From positions 248,001 to 312,000 of the forward strand of contig NZ_JAVJSE010000041.1 of NCBI RefSeq assembly GCF_040219615.1: a DNA stretch of 64,000 nucleotides. Reading direction: 5' to 3'. The notes beneath the pieces were generated by a model that worked only from the letters and a program-made list of their open reading frames with translations, was not told the DNA's origin and searched no databases. This document shows, piece after piece, positions 1 to 8,285 of the stretch (its first letter is position 1; every line of letters starts with the position of its first letter). This DNA comes from Thalassobaculum_A sp040219615. GTDB taxonomy: Bacteria > Pseudomonadota > Alphaproteobacteria > Thalassobaculales > Thalassobaculaceae. The translations under genes were made by a program, and so were the position numbers.

Positions 1-1
1 C

Positions 2-343
2 CCGCTGCGCAGACTGGTCGGCCTGGCGCGATCCGATCCCGCCGAGGGGCGCCGCATCTATCGCCGGTGGCGGGAGGTAATGGGGAACTCGACGTTGCGC
101 GGCTATCTGGATGAACTCGATGGGACGCTGAGCAAACTGGGGTGCGATCCGGATACGGCCGCTGTCCGCGAGGTGCGGGAGAATGGCCATTGGATGGTAG
201 AGTTTGCGGGGAGCGCGGCGTCCCGGTCGAGCCTCGAAACCCGCGAGCGGTCACCGCTGCTGGACGCGCTGAGCGTATTGGCCGTGGCACGCGGCGGCGC
301 GGCTGTAGTGAGTGACCGACCGGTCGGGGAGGTCGCGGCGTGA
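2..343 (+). CDS. C-terminal end of a larger protein, probably Cas10 (partial)
   Basis: The reading frame is open from the window edge to a TGA at 341-343, so this is the last 113 codons of a gene starting upstream; the internal ATG at 80 need not be a start. The visible part is mostly helical by eye (RRIYRRWREVMG, LRGYLDELDGTLSKLG) with no HD, GGDD or RAMP motif. It overlaps the following cas7 gene by four bases (GTGA), so the two are translationally coupled. In type III-D operons the gene directly upstream of the first Cas7/Csx10 unit is usually cas10, whose C-terminus is a helical bundle, so Cas10 is the best guess from context. A small Cas11-like subunit is the alternative. Confidence 0.45.
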   Translation, partial: PLRRLVGLARSDPAEGRRIYRRWREVMGNSTLRGYLDELDGTLSKLGCDPDTAAVREVRENGHWMVEFAGSAASRSSLETRERSPLLDALSVLAVARGGAAVVSDRPVGEVAA

Positions 344-990
344 CCGGATCGGCGACGATCGTGATCGACCTTGAAAGCTACTGGCACGTCGGGACCGGAC
401 GCGGGTCGAGCGGATTGATCGACTCGCTCTGCGCCCGCGACCGCGACGGGCTGCCCTATCTCCCGGGCCGCAGCCTCAAGGGCCTGCTGCGGGACGCGGT
501 CGACCGGGCCGAGGCTTGGGGATGGTTTGCCGACCTGGGGCATCCGCCGACGGCAACCGGGACGGACGGTGCGCTGACGCGCCGGTTGTTCGGTCAGATC
601 GGCTTCGAGCGGGAGGGTGACAGCCGCAGCGGCACACCGATCCGCGTGACCGAGCGAGGGTGCCTCGCCTTTACCAGCGCTCGGCTTGCCGCGCTGGAGC
701 GTGCGGCTCTGACGGGACAATCGGCCTTGAAGGAACATCTGTTCGCCACTCTGGCGACGACGGCGGTCGATCCCACGACCGGTACCGCCAAGGAACAGTC
801 GCTGCGAACCGACGAGGTCGCCGTTCCCGTGACGCTCGAAGCGACGGTCTCCGCCCTCGAGGATTCCGTTCCGCCGGACTGGCGGGCGATCCTCGCGCTG
901 GCGATGCCGCTGGTCCGTGCGGTTGGCGGAAGCCGAAGCCGGGGACTCGGTCAGTGTCGGCTGTCGCTGGTGGGCGAGGGCAGCCCATGA
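340..990 (+). CDS. cas7: Type III CRISPR Cas7 (Csm3-like RAMP) backbone subunit
   Basis: This 216-residue protein has the Csm3-family N-terminus: a beta strand, a glycine-rich turn (VGTGRGSSG, residues 17-25), an Asp-Ser (D28) and the signature LPYLPGRSLKGLLRD. D28 aligns with the Asp that cuts target RNA in Csm3, so the subunit is predicted to be an active, sequence-guided RNase that binds crRNA along the effector backbone. A C-terminal glycine-rich loop (VGGSRSRGLGQ, near residues 195-205) is also typical of RAMPs. The GTG start overlaps the upstream stop, and the stop overlaps the csx10 start (ATGA). The length is normal for a single Cas7 domain. Confidence 0.85.
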   Translation: MTGSATIVIDLESYWHVGTGRGSSGLIDSLCARDRDGLPYLPGRSLKGLLRDAVDRAEAWGWFADLGHPPTATGTDGALTRRLFGQIGFEREGDSRSGTPIRVTERGCLAFTSARLAALERAALTGQSALKEHLFATLATTAVDPTTGTAKEQSLRTDEVAVPVTLEATVSALEDSVPPDWRAILALAMPLVRAVGGSRSRGLGQCRLSLVGEGSP

Positions 991-2549
991 CACCCCGACG
1001 GATCTCCGTGCGTCTCGACCTGATCGACGATCTGGTGCTCAGCGTGCGGTCGGCGACGGCCGGCGGTCATCGCAGCCTCGACCACATTCCGGGGGCGACA
1101 CTGCTCGGGGCCTTGGCCGGCCGCCTCTACGCCACGTTCGACGACGATCCAAGCGTACGAAGCCGAGCCTTCCGGGCCTTCCATTCCGGACGGGTGCGCT
1201 TCGGGAACGGCCTGCCGCTCGCCAAGGACGGCCGGGTTGGTTGGCCCGTACCGCTCCAACTCCACCGCCGGAAGGGAACGGTGCATCCTACTGGTGGCCG
1301 GTCCGTCGGAGGTGGCGATGTGGTCGTACTGGATCTCCCGACGTCGGATCGCGGGCCCCCGCAACGCGAAACCGCCCAGATGGTCCAGTTGCGCGGCGGC
1401 TACGTGACCAACGAACTCGCGATTGTCGAGCCCGAGACGAGCTATGCCATGAAGACGGCCGTCGACCCGATCCGGGGACGGGCCCAGGACGCACAGCTGT
1501 TCGGTTATGAATCGATTTCCGCCGGCCAGAGCTTCGTATGCGACATCGCCTGCGACAACAATCCCGGCGCGATCGAGGCCTTCGAGGCAATCGAGGCCTC
1601 CTTGAGAAGCGATCCGCTGCTCCGGCTCGGGCGTTCGCGCAGCGCAGAGTTCGGCCGGGTCGAGGCGCATGTGCTGGGGCCGGTCTCGATCGATCCACCA
1701 AGCGCTGCGGGCGAAGCCGGTACGCTGAGGCTGTGGGCGCTCAGTGACCTATGCCTGGTCGACGCTGACGGCAACCCGGGTCTCTCGGCCGCCGCACTCG
1801 GCTTTCCGCCGGGGGCGGACATCGACTGGTGCCGCACCTTCGTGCGCACACGGACCTACGCGCCATTCAATAGCCGCTGGGGCCGTCCGGGCATCGAGCG
1901 GACGGTCGTCGTCCAGGGCAGCGTAATCACCCTGACGGGCGCGGTGGACGACCCTGTAGCCCGCGCGGCGCTGGGAGCCGGCGTCGGGCTGCACCGCGAC
2001 TGCGGTCTCGGCCGGGTCTCGCCCGATCCGTGGATCCTGGCGCACACGCACCCGGAGGTTGGCGCCCACGTCGGAGTCGATCCTCGGCAGAAATCGTCGG
2101 TTGCGCCGACACTGGGGTCCGCACTGATCCGCTGGCTGGAGGACAAGAGAAGCGCAGCCGTCGATGGCGCCGATTGGGAAGCCGCGATCAATGCCAGGAT
2201 CGAGGAACTCGGTCGCTGCTATCATCTGGCAGAAAGCTGGGACCCGACCGCCCTGCGACCGGGCTCTTCGCAATGGAATGCCGTCCGCGATGCCGCCGAG
2301 CGGTCTGGCGATGACTTGGAAGCGTTGCGGGTTCGGCTCTTCGGCGGCAAGGGCGTCGCCCGTCGCGACGACGATATCTGGAACACGCGGTACGACGTCG
2401 ACCGAAAGGCCGACGCTGAGGCCACATTCCACGGCTGGCTAGAGGGACTGGTTGGCCAACTGGCGGCGGAGCCAGACGGATTGTCCCGGAGACTGCCCGA
2501 AATCGCCCGTCGGGCCGCCGATCGGGCGCGGACAGGCTGGCGCCTATGA
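987..2549 (+). CDS. csx10: Type III-D RAMP protein Csx10 (Cas5-like) with helical C-terminal tail
   Basis: The 520-residue protein opens with a RAMP strand and the Csx10 signature HIPGATLLGALAGRLY, which is typical of the Cas5-group subunit that caps the 5' handle of crRNA in type III-D complexes. A glycine-rich segment (GAGVGLHRDCGLGRVS) near residues 327-345 fits the second RAMP-fold loop. The last 140 or so residues (from about nucleotide 2130) are charged and helical and lie beyond the RAMP fold; a fused small subunit (Cas11-like) is possible. The ATG at 987 overlaps the cas7 stop, and the longer frame further upstream is only the shadow of cas7. The stop overlaps the next gene by four bases. 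Confidence 0.8.
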   Translation: MTPRRISVRLDLIDDLVLSVRSATAGGHRSLDHIPGATLLGALAGRLYATFDDDPSVRSRAFRAFHSGRVRFGNGLPLAKDGRVGWPVPLQLHRRKGTVHPTGGRSVGGGDVVVLDLPTSDRGPPQRETAQMVQLRGGYVTNELAIVEPETSYAMKTAVDPIRGRAQDAQLFGYESISAGQSFVCDIACDNNPGAIEAFEAIEASLRSDPLLRLGRSRSAEFGRVEAHVLGPVSIDPPSAAGEAGTLRLWALSDLCLVDADGNPGLSAAALGFPPGADIDWCRTFVRTRTYAPFNSRWGRPGIERTVVVQGSVITLTGAVDDPVARAALGAGVGLHRDCGLGRVSPDPWILAHTHPEVGAHVGVDPRQKSSVAPTLGSALIRWLEDKRSAAVDGADWEAAINARIEELGRCYHLAESWDPTALRPGSSQWNAVRDAAERSGDDLEALRVRLFGGKGVARRDDDIWNTRYDVDRKADAEATFHGWLEGLVGQLAAEPDGLSRRLPEIARRAADRARTGWRL

Positions 2550-4045
2550 GCAAGGCTCTACCTGTACTGCACCTGGCGACGGTCACCCTCGAGACCACAA
2601 CACCGATATCGGTGGGCTCGGGCGCCGAAGACGCGCTGTTCGACACATTGCTCGTGCGCGATGCGAACGGGTTGCCGATCATTCCCGGCACCAGCCTCGC
2701 GGGTGTCCTGCGTCATCTCTATCTGGCGCGAAACGGGCATGCGGCGACCAATGCGCTGTTTGGGCTCGACGCCGACGAAATCCGCCAGCGCGCCCGGGAT
2801 CGCGATGCCGCCCCCGCAATCGGTTCGCCGACTTACGAGGCTTCACCCCTGCAGGTATCTCAGGGCTCGCTTCACGGCGAGACCGACCAGCCGCCTGCAC
2901 CGGGCCTGCACCTCCCGGACGTACTGGCCAGGGATCCCGTGTACGCGCATGCGCTGCAGGTCCAGCCAGTGGCGCGAGACCATGTCAGGCTGACGCACCG
3001 CGGTGCCGCCGACGCGGCGGGGCACGGCAAGTTTACCCGGACCGCCCTCGCGCGCGGCAATCGCTTCAGTTTCGAGCTCGCGCTCTGGTCCTCGCAGGAT
3101 CCTGATCCTCGGTGGACAGCGCTCGCCGATCTGCTTGCCGAACCGGCCTTCCGTATCGGTGGCGGCACCCGCCGCGGCTATGGCGGCGTCACGGTAATGC
3201 GCTGGCGCGAGCGGATCTTCGATCTCCGGGACGCCCTTGCCGCCAGGGCTTACCGAACGCATCGAGACGCAGCTGGGCCTAAGCGCCTTGTGGGGTTCGA
3301 AGATCGGATCGTCACCCCGATCGCAGCACCGGTCGTGGCTACCCTCCGGCTCTCGGCCGACGACCATTTCCGCTTCGGAGCGGGCCGGGCGTCGCTCGCC
3401 ACGGCGACCGGCGCAAAGCCCGCGGATATGTTGCCGGTGAGCGAGGCCCGCGTTGTCTGGAACACCGGTACCGACGGCGGGACGGTCGCCAGTCTGGAGC
3501 GTGATCTGGCTCTTGTTCCCGCGACGGCAATCAAAGGCGCGTTGGCGCATCGCGTGGCGTTCCATCACAACTGCCTCGAAGGAAAATTCCTGGAGAACGG
3601 CACGGATCCGGAAGCGGAGAACAACGCCGTCATCGCGTTGTTCGGAGCCGTCCGGAGCGGTAGCGGCGGGACCGAGTCCGGTGAGGCCGGTCGCGTACTG
3701 GTCTCCGACCTGCTCCTGGATGACCTGGACCCGAGCCGGCAGCTCGGCCGGATGACTCACAATGGACTTGATCGTTTCAGCGGCGGGACACGGTCAGGCG
3801 TACTCTACACCGAAGAGCTTTTGTTCGATTGTGCGTTCACCGTTCAGGTCGAGGTCCTCGATCCGTCTGCTCCAGGACTCGCACCGGCCCACATTCGCCA
3901 GGCCTTTGGGGCCGCGCTGAGCGATCTGGCCGAAGGCCGGCTCGCGCTGGGCGGCGGCGGCAGCAAGGGCCATGGCCGGTTTCATGCTGCCGAAGGCGTG
4001 CAATGGAGCGACGGCGGTGCCTGGATCGCAGGAGGTGGGCAGTGA
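2546..4045 (+). CDS. Double-RAMP type III effector protein (two tandem Cas7 domains)
   Basis: This 499-residue protein contains two RAMP modules. The first (about residues 1-225) has the Csm3-like stretch FDTLLVRDANGLPIIPGTSL, with D33 at the catalytic Asp position, and ends in a glycine-rich loop (GGGTRRGYGG). The second (about 250-499) has ALVPATAIKGALAHR in place of the IPG-SSL motif and ends in GGGGSKGHGRF, but no equivalent Asp is obvious. This matches the Cas7-2x subunit of III-D variant complexes, with one active and one probably structural copy. It is coupled on both sides by four-base overlaps (ATGA upstream, GTGA downstream). Confidence 0.8.
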   Translation: MSKALPVLHLATVTLETTTPISVGSGAEDALFDTLLVRDANGLPIIPGTSLAGVLRHLYLARNGHAATNALFGLDADEIRQRARDRDAAPAIGSPTYEASPLQVSQGSLHGETDQPPAPGLHLPDVLARDPVYAHALQVQPVARDHVRLTHRGAADAAGHGKFTRTALARGNRFSFELALWSSQDPDPRWTALADLLAEPAFRIGGGTRRGYGGVTVMRWRERIFDLRDALAARAYRTHRDAAGPKRLVGFEDRIVTPIAAPVVATLRLSADDHFRFGAGRASLATATGAKPADMLPVSEARVVWNTGTDGGTVASLERDLALVPATAIKGALAHRVAFHHNCLEGKFLENGTDPEAENNAVIALFGAVRSGSGGTESGEAGRVLVSDLLLDDLDPSRQLGRMTHNGLDRFSGGTRSGVLYTEELLFDCAFTVQVEVLDPSAPGLAPAHIRQAFGAALSDLAEGRLALGGGGSKGHGRFHAAEGVQWSDGGAWIAGGGQ

Positions 4046-4560
4046 CCCTCGACGATCCGCACCGCCTGTACGATGCGTATGCGGCGTTGGCGCAGACGCT
4101 GGCCCTGCCGGTCCTGGAACCCGTGCGGCTCGTCATCGCTCGCGACACCATCGACGTGTTCGATCGCGAGGCCGTCAAGAGCTTGATCGCTCGACAAAGG
4201 GCCGGATGGATCGCTTTCCGCTCTGGGGTCGAGTGGTTCTCGCCCGGGCGCGACCTACCGGTGAGCGCCGACCGACTGGGGCCGGTGTTGTCCGCGGAGT
4301 TCGCCGGCACAGGCGACGGTTCGAGGCTCTGGTTCGACGGGGTTGCCGGCGATGGTTGGCGACAACTCACCCTTCGGGAAGTTGCCGACGGCGGCGACTG
4401 GTACCTGGCGGAGGATCTCATGCTGCTGTCCGATATTCACGATCAGAAGTGTGGCGGCAATCTCCTCTACCGCCGCTATTGGGCCGCTGGCGAGGACGGC
4501 GCAATTCGCCCGAGATACGCCCGGTTTCTCGGGTTCGGAGGGGTGAGCGATGCCGGATGA
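4042..4560 (+). CDS. Small CRISPR-associated protein, Csx19-like
   Basis: A 172-residue protein starting at GTG 4042, inside the stop of the double-RAMP gene; the frame runs open further upstream only as a shadow. It has no RAMP loop. The C-terminal third (EDLMLLSDIHD, LLYRRYWAAGEDGAIRPRYARFLGF) alternates aromatic and basic residues in the manner of Csx19 (TIGR03984) C-termini. Size and position, between the double Cas7 and the insertion-containing Cas7, are where csx19 sits in III-D operons. The assignment rests on context more than on motifs; an unrelated small ancillary protein is possible. The next gene overlaps its end by 11 bases. Confidence 0.5.
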   Translation: MTLDDPHRLYDAYAALAQTLALPVLEPVRLVIARDTIDVFDREAVKSLIARQRAGWIAFRSGVEWFSPGRDLPVSADRLGPVLSAEFAGTGDGSRLWFDGVAGDGWRQLTLREVADGGDWYLAEDLMLLSDIHDQKCGGNLLYRRYWAAGEDGAIRPRYARFLGFGGVSDAG

Positions 4561-6862
4561 TGCAACACCTCGCCTGCATGCCCCGTACAACTTTGTACCG
4601 CTCGCGAAACAGGTGTGTACCGACTGGGGCCCGGATCCCAGCCACGACATGCCTTTCAAGGACGGCCTGAGCGGCACACTGGCGATTACCGTGACATCCG
4701 ACACGCCGCTGCTGGTCAGCGGCAGCGACGGCGTCGAGGAGACCGCCGAGCGCGACGGTCCGGAGGACAATGCGCCACCGAAGCGGTTCTTTCGACTGCC
4801 GGACCGGACCCCGGCCATTCCCGGGTCGAGCCTGCGCGGGATGATCAGAAACGTGGTCGAGATCATCGGCTACGGGAAGTTTCAGATGGTCGATGACCGG
4901 CATTTCGGTCTCAGGGATCTGACGGCTGCTGCTCGGCTCGACTATGGATCGCAGTTCACGGAGACGGTTGGCAATCGGGTCTTTGCTGCCAGGTCGCGGG
5001 CCGGATGGCTGCAGCGACGGCTGGACGGTCGTTGGCAGATCTCGCCGTGCGAGTTCGCCCGGATCGACCATGGTCAGCTTGCACACTTGTCACCCCAGTT
5101 CGCCCGCAAGCTCTCCGACATCAAGAACAAGCGCAAGCAGGACGAGCGGACGGCCGTTGAGATCGTGAAGGCCTGGGAGGCCTTGCATGGCCGGCTTGCG
5201 CCGATGCGGTTTGCCGTCGAGGCCGAGGCGACCGACCACCGCCACAGTCCTGGCCATCTGCGGTATCGTGAGGCTTTCGAACCTCGACGCGCACCATCTG
5301 CCGTGTCGACCGTCGAAGCGGATGGCACGCTGGTCTTCACCGGGCAACCGAGCAAGAAGAAGCACCTGGAATTTGTCTTCCTCGAGGGCGACTTTGGGCC
5401 GGCATTGGACGTTCCGCCCGAGGTCTGGGGCGGGTTCGTAGACGTGCATGAGCATCAGGAGAAGCCCAGCCCAACCTGGACATTCTGGCGTGACAAATTG
5501 GCCGGCGGGGATGTCGACCGGATACCTGTGTTCTACCTGCTCGACACACGAGGGAGTCTGCGGGCCTTCGGCTTGGCGCTGATGTTCAAGCTCGCTCAGG
5601 ACGCATCAACCCACGATCTCATTCGCGGCACCAGCTCCGACCACCTGCCTGCCCCTCGGACAGACGGCAGTGCGCCTCCGCTTGATCTCGCAGAGCGGAT
5701 GTTCGGGCGGATCGACGATGTCGGAGCCTGGAGCCTGAAGGGCCGCGTCGACATCGGGCTCGCGCGCTTGGTCGACACGGAGCGTCTCGAGGAACCTGAA
5801 TGCGTCACCACGATTCTCGCGGCGCCGAAGCCGGGATTCTTCCCGGCCTATATCCGTCAGATCGACTTCGCCGATGGCGAAGGCGCACAGCTCGCGAACC
5901 GGGAGCGGCCGGGTCGTTCGGACCGCGAGGTCGCACAATACCGGACCTACACACCTTGGCCGGGCGGAGCATCGGAGTTGCGGGGCTGGAAGCGCTATCC
6001 GGCGCGCGGGGCCGGCCGTCACGCGCCGCCCAGATTGAACGTGTCGCAGCAGGAGAGCCGAGGGAGCCAGGTCCGCCTGCAACCCCTCCAGCGTGAAGGC
6101 GGCTTGGTATTTGACGGCCTGGTGCATTTCCACAACCTTCGCCCGTTCGAACTCGGCGCCTTGGTCTGGGCGCTGGAGTGGGGCGGTAACCCTGATCTGC
6201 GACATGGACTCGGCATGGGCAAACCCTTCGGTTGGGGGCAGGTGTCGGTGCGGATCGAACGCGGGGACCGGCGACAGCGCGTCCTTCCGAATCTTGCCGC
6301 AGCCACAGTGCCGAGCCTGGAGAGTTGCCGTGACACCTTCGTCGCAGCGATGGAGACGTGGGCGCTCCAGCACAATATCGCCGGGGGCTGGGCGGCGGGC
6401 CTGCAGATGCGTCGCCTCCGTGCGATGGCCGACCCTTCCAATGCCAGCCTGAATGAGCCGCTGCAGTACCTCGAACTCGACCCTGAGCGCGGGATCAACA
6501 GGTTTCAGGCAGCCAAGAAGGCGGGGCTTGTGCTGCGCGAGTACTGGGATCGCGACGACGAGCAGGCGTTCGAGGAATGGCGAAAGGGGAAGGGTGCAAT
6601 GCATCCGGTCGCGGTCCCCCCGATCTCCCAGGTCAAGGGATTTGCCCCCGACCGGGGATCGGCCACTACCTCTAGGACGGCCGGCAGTCAGGCCAAGCCC
6701 GTCAGGCAGCTACTGTTCAGGAAGAATGAGAAGGTCCTGAACATCGAGGAAAACGAACTCGTGACCGTCGTCGCCGATCAGGCCAGCCCCGTAGCGCCGG
6801 TACTGATCCGCTACGACGACGGCATTGAGGACGAGATCAATGCCCGGTTCCTTCAGCGGTGA
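4550..6862 (+). CDS. TIGR03986-type RAMP protein (Cas7 with large insertion)
   Basis: The 770-residue protein begins with the family signature PYNFVPL (residues 12-18), followed by a RAMP strand and RTPAIPGSSLRGMIRN (about 86-101). A long insertion of roughly 300 residues, including a very basic patch (FARKLSDIKNKRKQDER, near residue 185), separates this from the late glycine-rich loop GLGMGKPFGWGQVS (about 552-565). The last 50 residues (EKVLNIEENELVTVV, then IRYDDGIEDEINARF) look like a small all-beta module. In III-D variant complexes this is the Cas7-insertion subunit near the 3' end of the crRNA. Its start overlaps the upstream gene and its end overlaps the pentapeptide gene. Confidence 0.8.
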   Translation: MPDDATPRLHAPYNFVPLAKQVCTDWGPDPSHDMPFKDGLSGTLAITVTSDTPLLVSGSDGVEETAERDGPEDNAPPKRFFRLPDRTPAIPGSSLRGMIRNVVEIIGYGKFQMVDDRHFGLRDLTAAARLDYGSQFTETVGNRVFAARSRAGWLQRRLDGRWQISPCEFARIDHGQLAHLSPQFARKLSDIKNKRKQDERTAVEIVKAWEALHGRLAPMRFAVEAEATDHRHSPGHLRYREAFEPRRAPSAVSTVEADGTLVFTGQPSKKKHLEFVFLEGDFGPALDVPPEVWGGFVDVHEHQEKPSPTWTFWRDKLAGGDVDRIPVFYLLDTRGSLRAFGLALMFKLAQDASTHDLIRGTSSDHLPAPRTDGSAPPLDLAERMFGRIDDVGAWSLKGRVDIGLARLVDTERLEEPECVTTILAAPKPGFFPAYIRQIDFADGEGAQLANRERPGRSDREVAQYRTYTPWPGGASELRGWKRYPARGAGRHAPPRLNVSQQESRGSQVRLQPLQREGGLVFDGLVHFHNLRPFELGALVWALEWGGNPDLRHGLGMGKPFGWGQVSVRIERGDRRQRVLPNLAAATVPSLESCRDTFVAAMETWALQHNIAGGWAAGLQMRRLRAMADPSNASLNEPLQYLELDPERGINRFQAAKKAGLVLREYWDRDDEQAFEEWRKGKGAMHPVAVPPISQVKGFAPDRGSATTSRTAGSQAKPVRQLLFRKNEKVLNIEENELVTVVADQASPVAPVLIRYDDGIEDEINARFLQR

Positions 6863-8285
6863 ATCGCCCAGGGGTACTTCGCCGACGAGGGCGCGAGGTT
6901 TCCGAGAGTGGCTCGGTCTTTGGCCTTTCATGTATTGCGCGATCGTCTGCGCCATCATCGCCGTTGTGGCGTACCAAGCCCTGGTCGAGTTGCCCGAGTT
7001 GGGGAGCATCAAACACTGGGCCGGTTCTGATCTGCGTATCCACGACGTTCTGATCTCCGTCGGAACATTCCTTGCTGTCCCTCTTCTGCTCTGGCGGATT
7101 CGGATCGCGGATCGACACGCCGAAGCAAGCCACGCCCAGGCCGAAGCGAGCCATGCCCTCGCGAGGAGCGCGGGCGAGCAAGTGGTGCTGGGGGTCGATC
7201 GACTGGCCAAGGAGTTGCTGCGTGACCAGAGTCGTCTGGTCGCTGAGCGGTTTGAACGGGCGGTGGAACTGTTCGGCCATGACAAGGCGTCGGTTCGGCT
7301 CGGTGCCGTTTTCGCATTCGAGCAAGTGGCTCGAGTCAGCCCGGAGCATGCCTCTGCGGTCCGCGCGATCGTCGCCGCTTGGTTGAGGGACAACATTCCG
7401 CCTTTCGTCCAGGGTCGGCCAAAGGAACCAGATCCCGATCGCATTGGCGACCGATCGCTGCTCGACATCCTGTACGCTCTGCTTCGCATTCCAGCGCCCC
7501 TTGAGCGGGGAACGCGGAGCTTTCTTGACCTGCGGGAGTTGAACTTCGTGAAGGCCGACCTCCAGGAAGCGCAGTTGGAAGGTGCTAGGCTCGACCGTGC
7601 AAGACTGCACCAGGCGAACCTACACCGGGCGGTCCTGATCGACGCGTGCCTGAAGGAAGCCGATTGTTGGGGATCGGACCTGTCCGGCGCGTCGCTGGTT
7701 GGAGCAGACCTTCAGGCTGTTCGCTTCAGGAAGGCCGACCTTGCGGGCGCGCAGCTAACCAATGCGAAGGCCGAAGGCGCCGATTTGAGCGAGGCGAACT
7801 TGACCGCCGCCAACCTGTCCGGCGCGGCGCTTCTCAATGCCGACCTGACAAGTGTCAGGGCGGAGCGCGCAGACATTTCGAAAGCCAAGCTGGATGGTGC
7901 CAGGCTTATTGACGCGGACCTTCGCAACAGCGATCTCCGCGGGGCAAGTCTCGTGGGAGCAAGTCTGGTTGAGGCGAGGTTGGCGGGGGTGAAGCTCAAC
8001 GATGCGATCCTGCGTGACTGCATCCTGAGTAACGCCGACCTCAGCGGGGCCTGCATGGATGGGATCGATGCCGCAGGTGCGGGGTTCGACGGAGCCGTGC
8101 TGACCGGCGCCCGGCTGCACGGGGCAAAGCTGGGCGAGGCAATTGGCTTGGGATTCGACGTGTTGAAATATGCAGAAGGCGATGAGCGCACAGAACTCCC
8201 GGCCGATCTGTCTCGCCCTGATCACTGGCGCGGTTCCATATCAAATCCGGGCGATCCGTTAAGTAGTCGTCGGGATTGTGGTTGA
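6840..8285 (+). CDS. Membrane-anchored pentapeptide-repeat protein
   Basis: From ATG 6840 this is a 481-residue protein. Two hydrophobic segments (about residues 26-49 and 68-88) are followed by an alanine-rich helix (AEASHAQAEASHALA), then a domain with RFERAVELFGHDKASVRLG common in pentapeptide proteins. About 200 residues (234-430) of A(D/N)LxxA pentapeptide repeats follow and would form a right-handed quadrilateral beta-helix. The start lies 23 bases inside the cas gene (ATG 6825 or 6930 are alternatives), so translation is probably coupled to the CRISPR effector. The repeats give no catalytic clue; a scaffold or membrane sensor/effector is possible. The family also occurs outside CRISPR loci, so the link is inference. 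Confidence 0.75.
   Translation: MPGSFSGESPRGTSPTRARGFREWLGLWPFMYCAIVCAIIAVVAYQALVELPELGSIKHWAGSDLRIHDVLISVGTFLAVPLLLWRIRIADRHAEASHAQAEASHALARSAGEQVVLGVDRLAKELLRDQSRLVAERFERAVELFGHDKASVRLGAVFAFEQVARVSPEHASAVRAIVAAWLRDNIPPFVQGRPKEPDPDRIGDRSLLDILYALLRIPAPLERGTRSFLDLRELNFVKADLQEAQLEGARLDRARLHQANLHRAVLIDACLKEADCWGSDLSGASLVGADLQAVRFRKADLAGAQLTNAKAEGADLSEANLTAANLSGAALLNADLTSVRAERADISKAKLDGARLIDADLRNSDLRGASLVGASLVEARLAGVKLNDAILRDCILSNADLSGACMDGIDAAGAGFDGAVLTGARLHGAKLGEAIGLGFDVLKYAEGDERTELPADLSRPDHWRGSISNPGDPLSSRRDCG

Noticed and set aside
5606..6604. A 332-codon minus-strand frame opposite the TIGR03986-type gene
   Set aside because: No ribosome site, no recognisable domain, and fully antisense to a well-supported cas gene.
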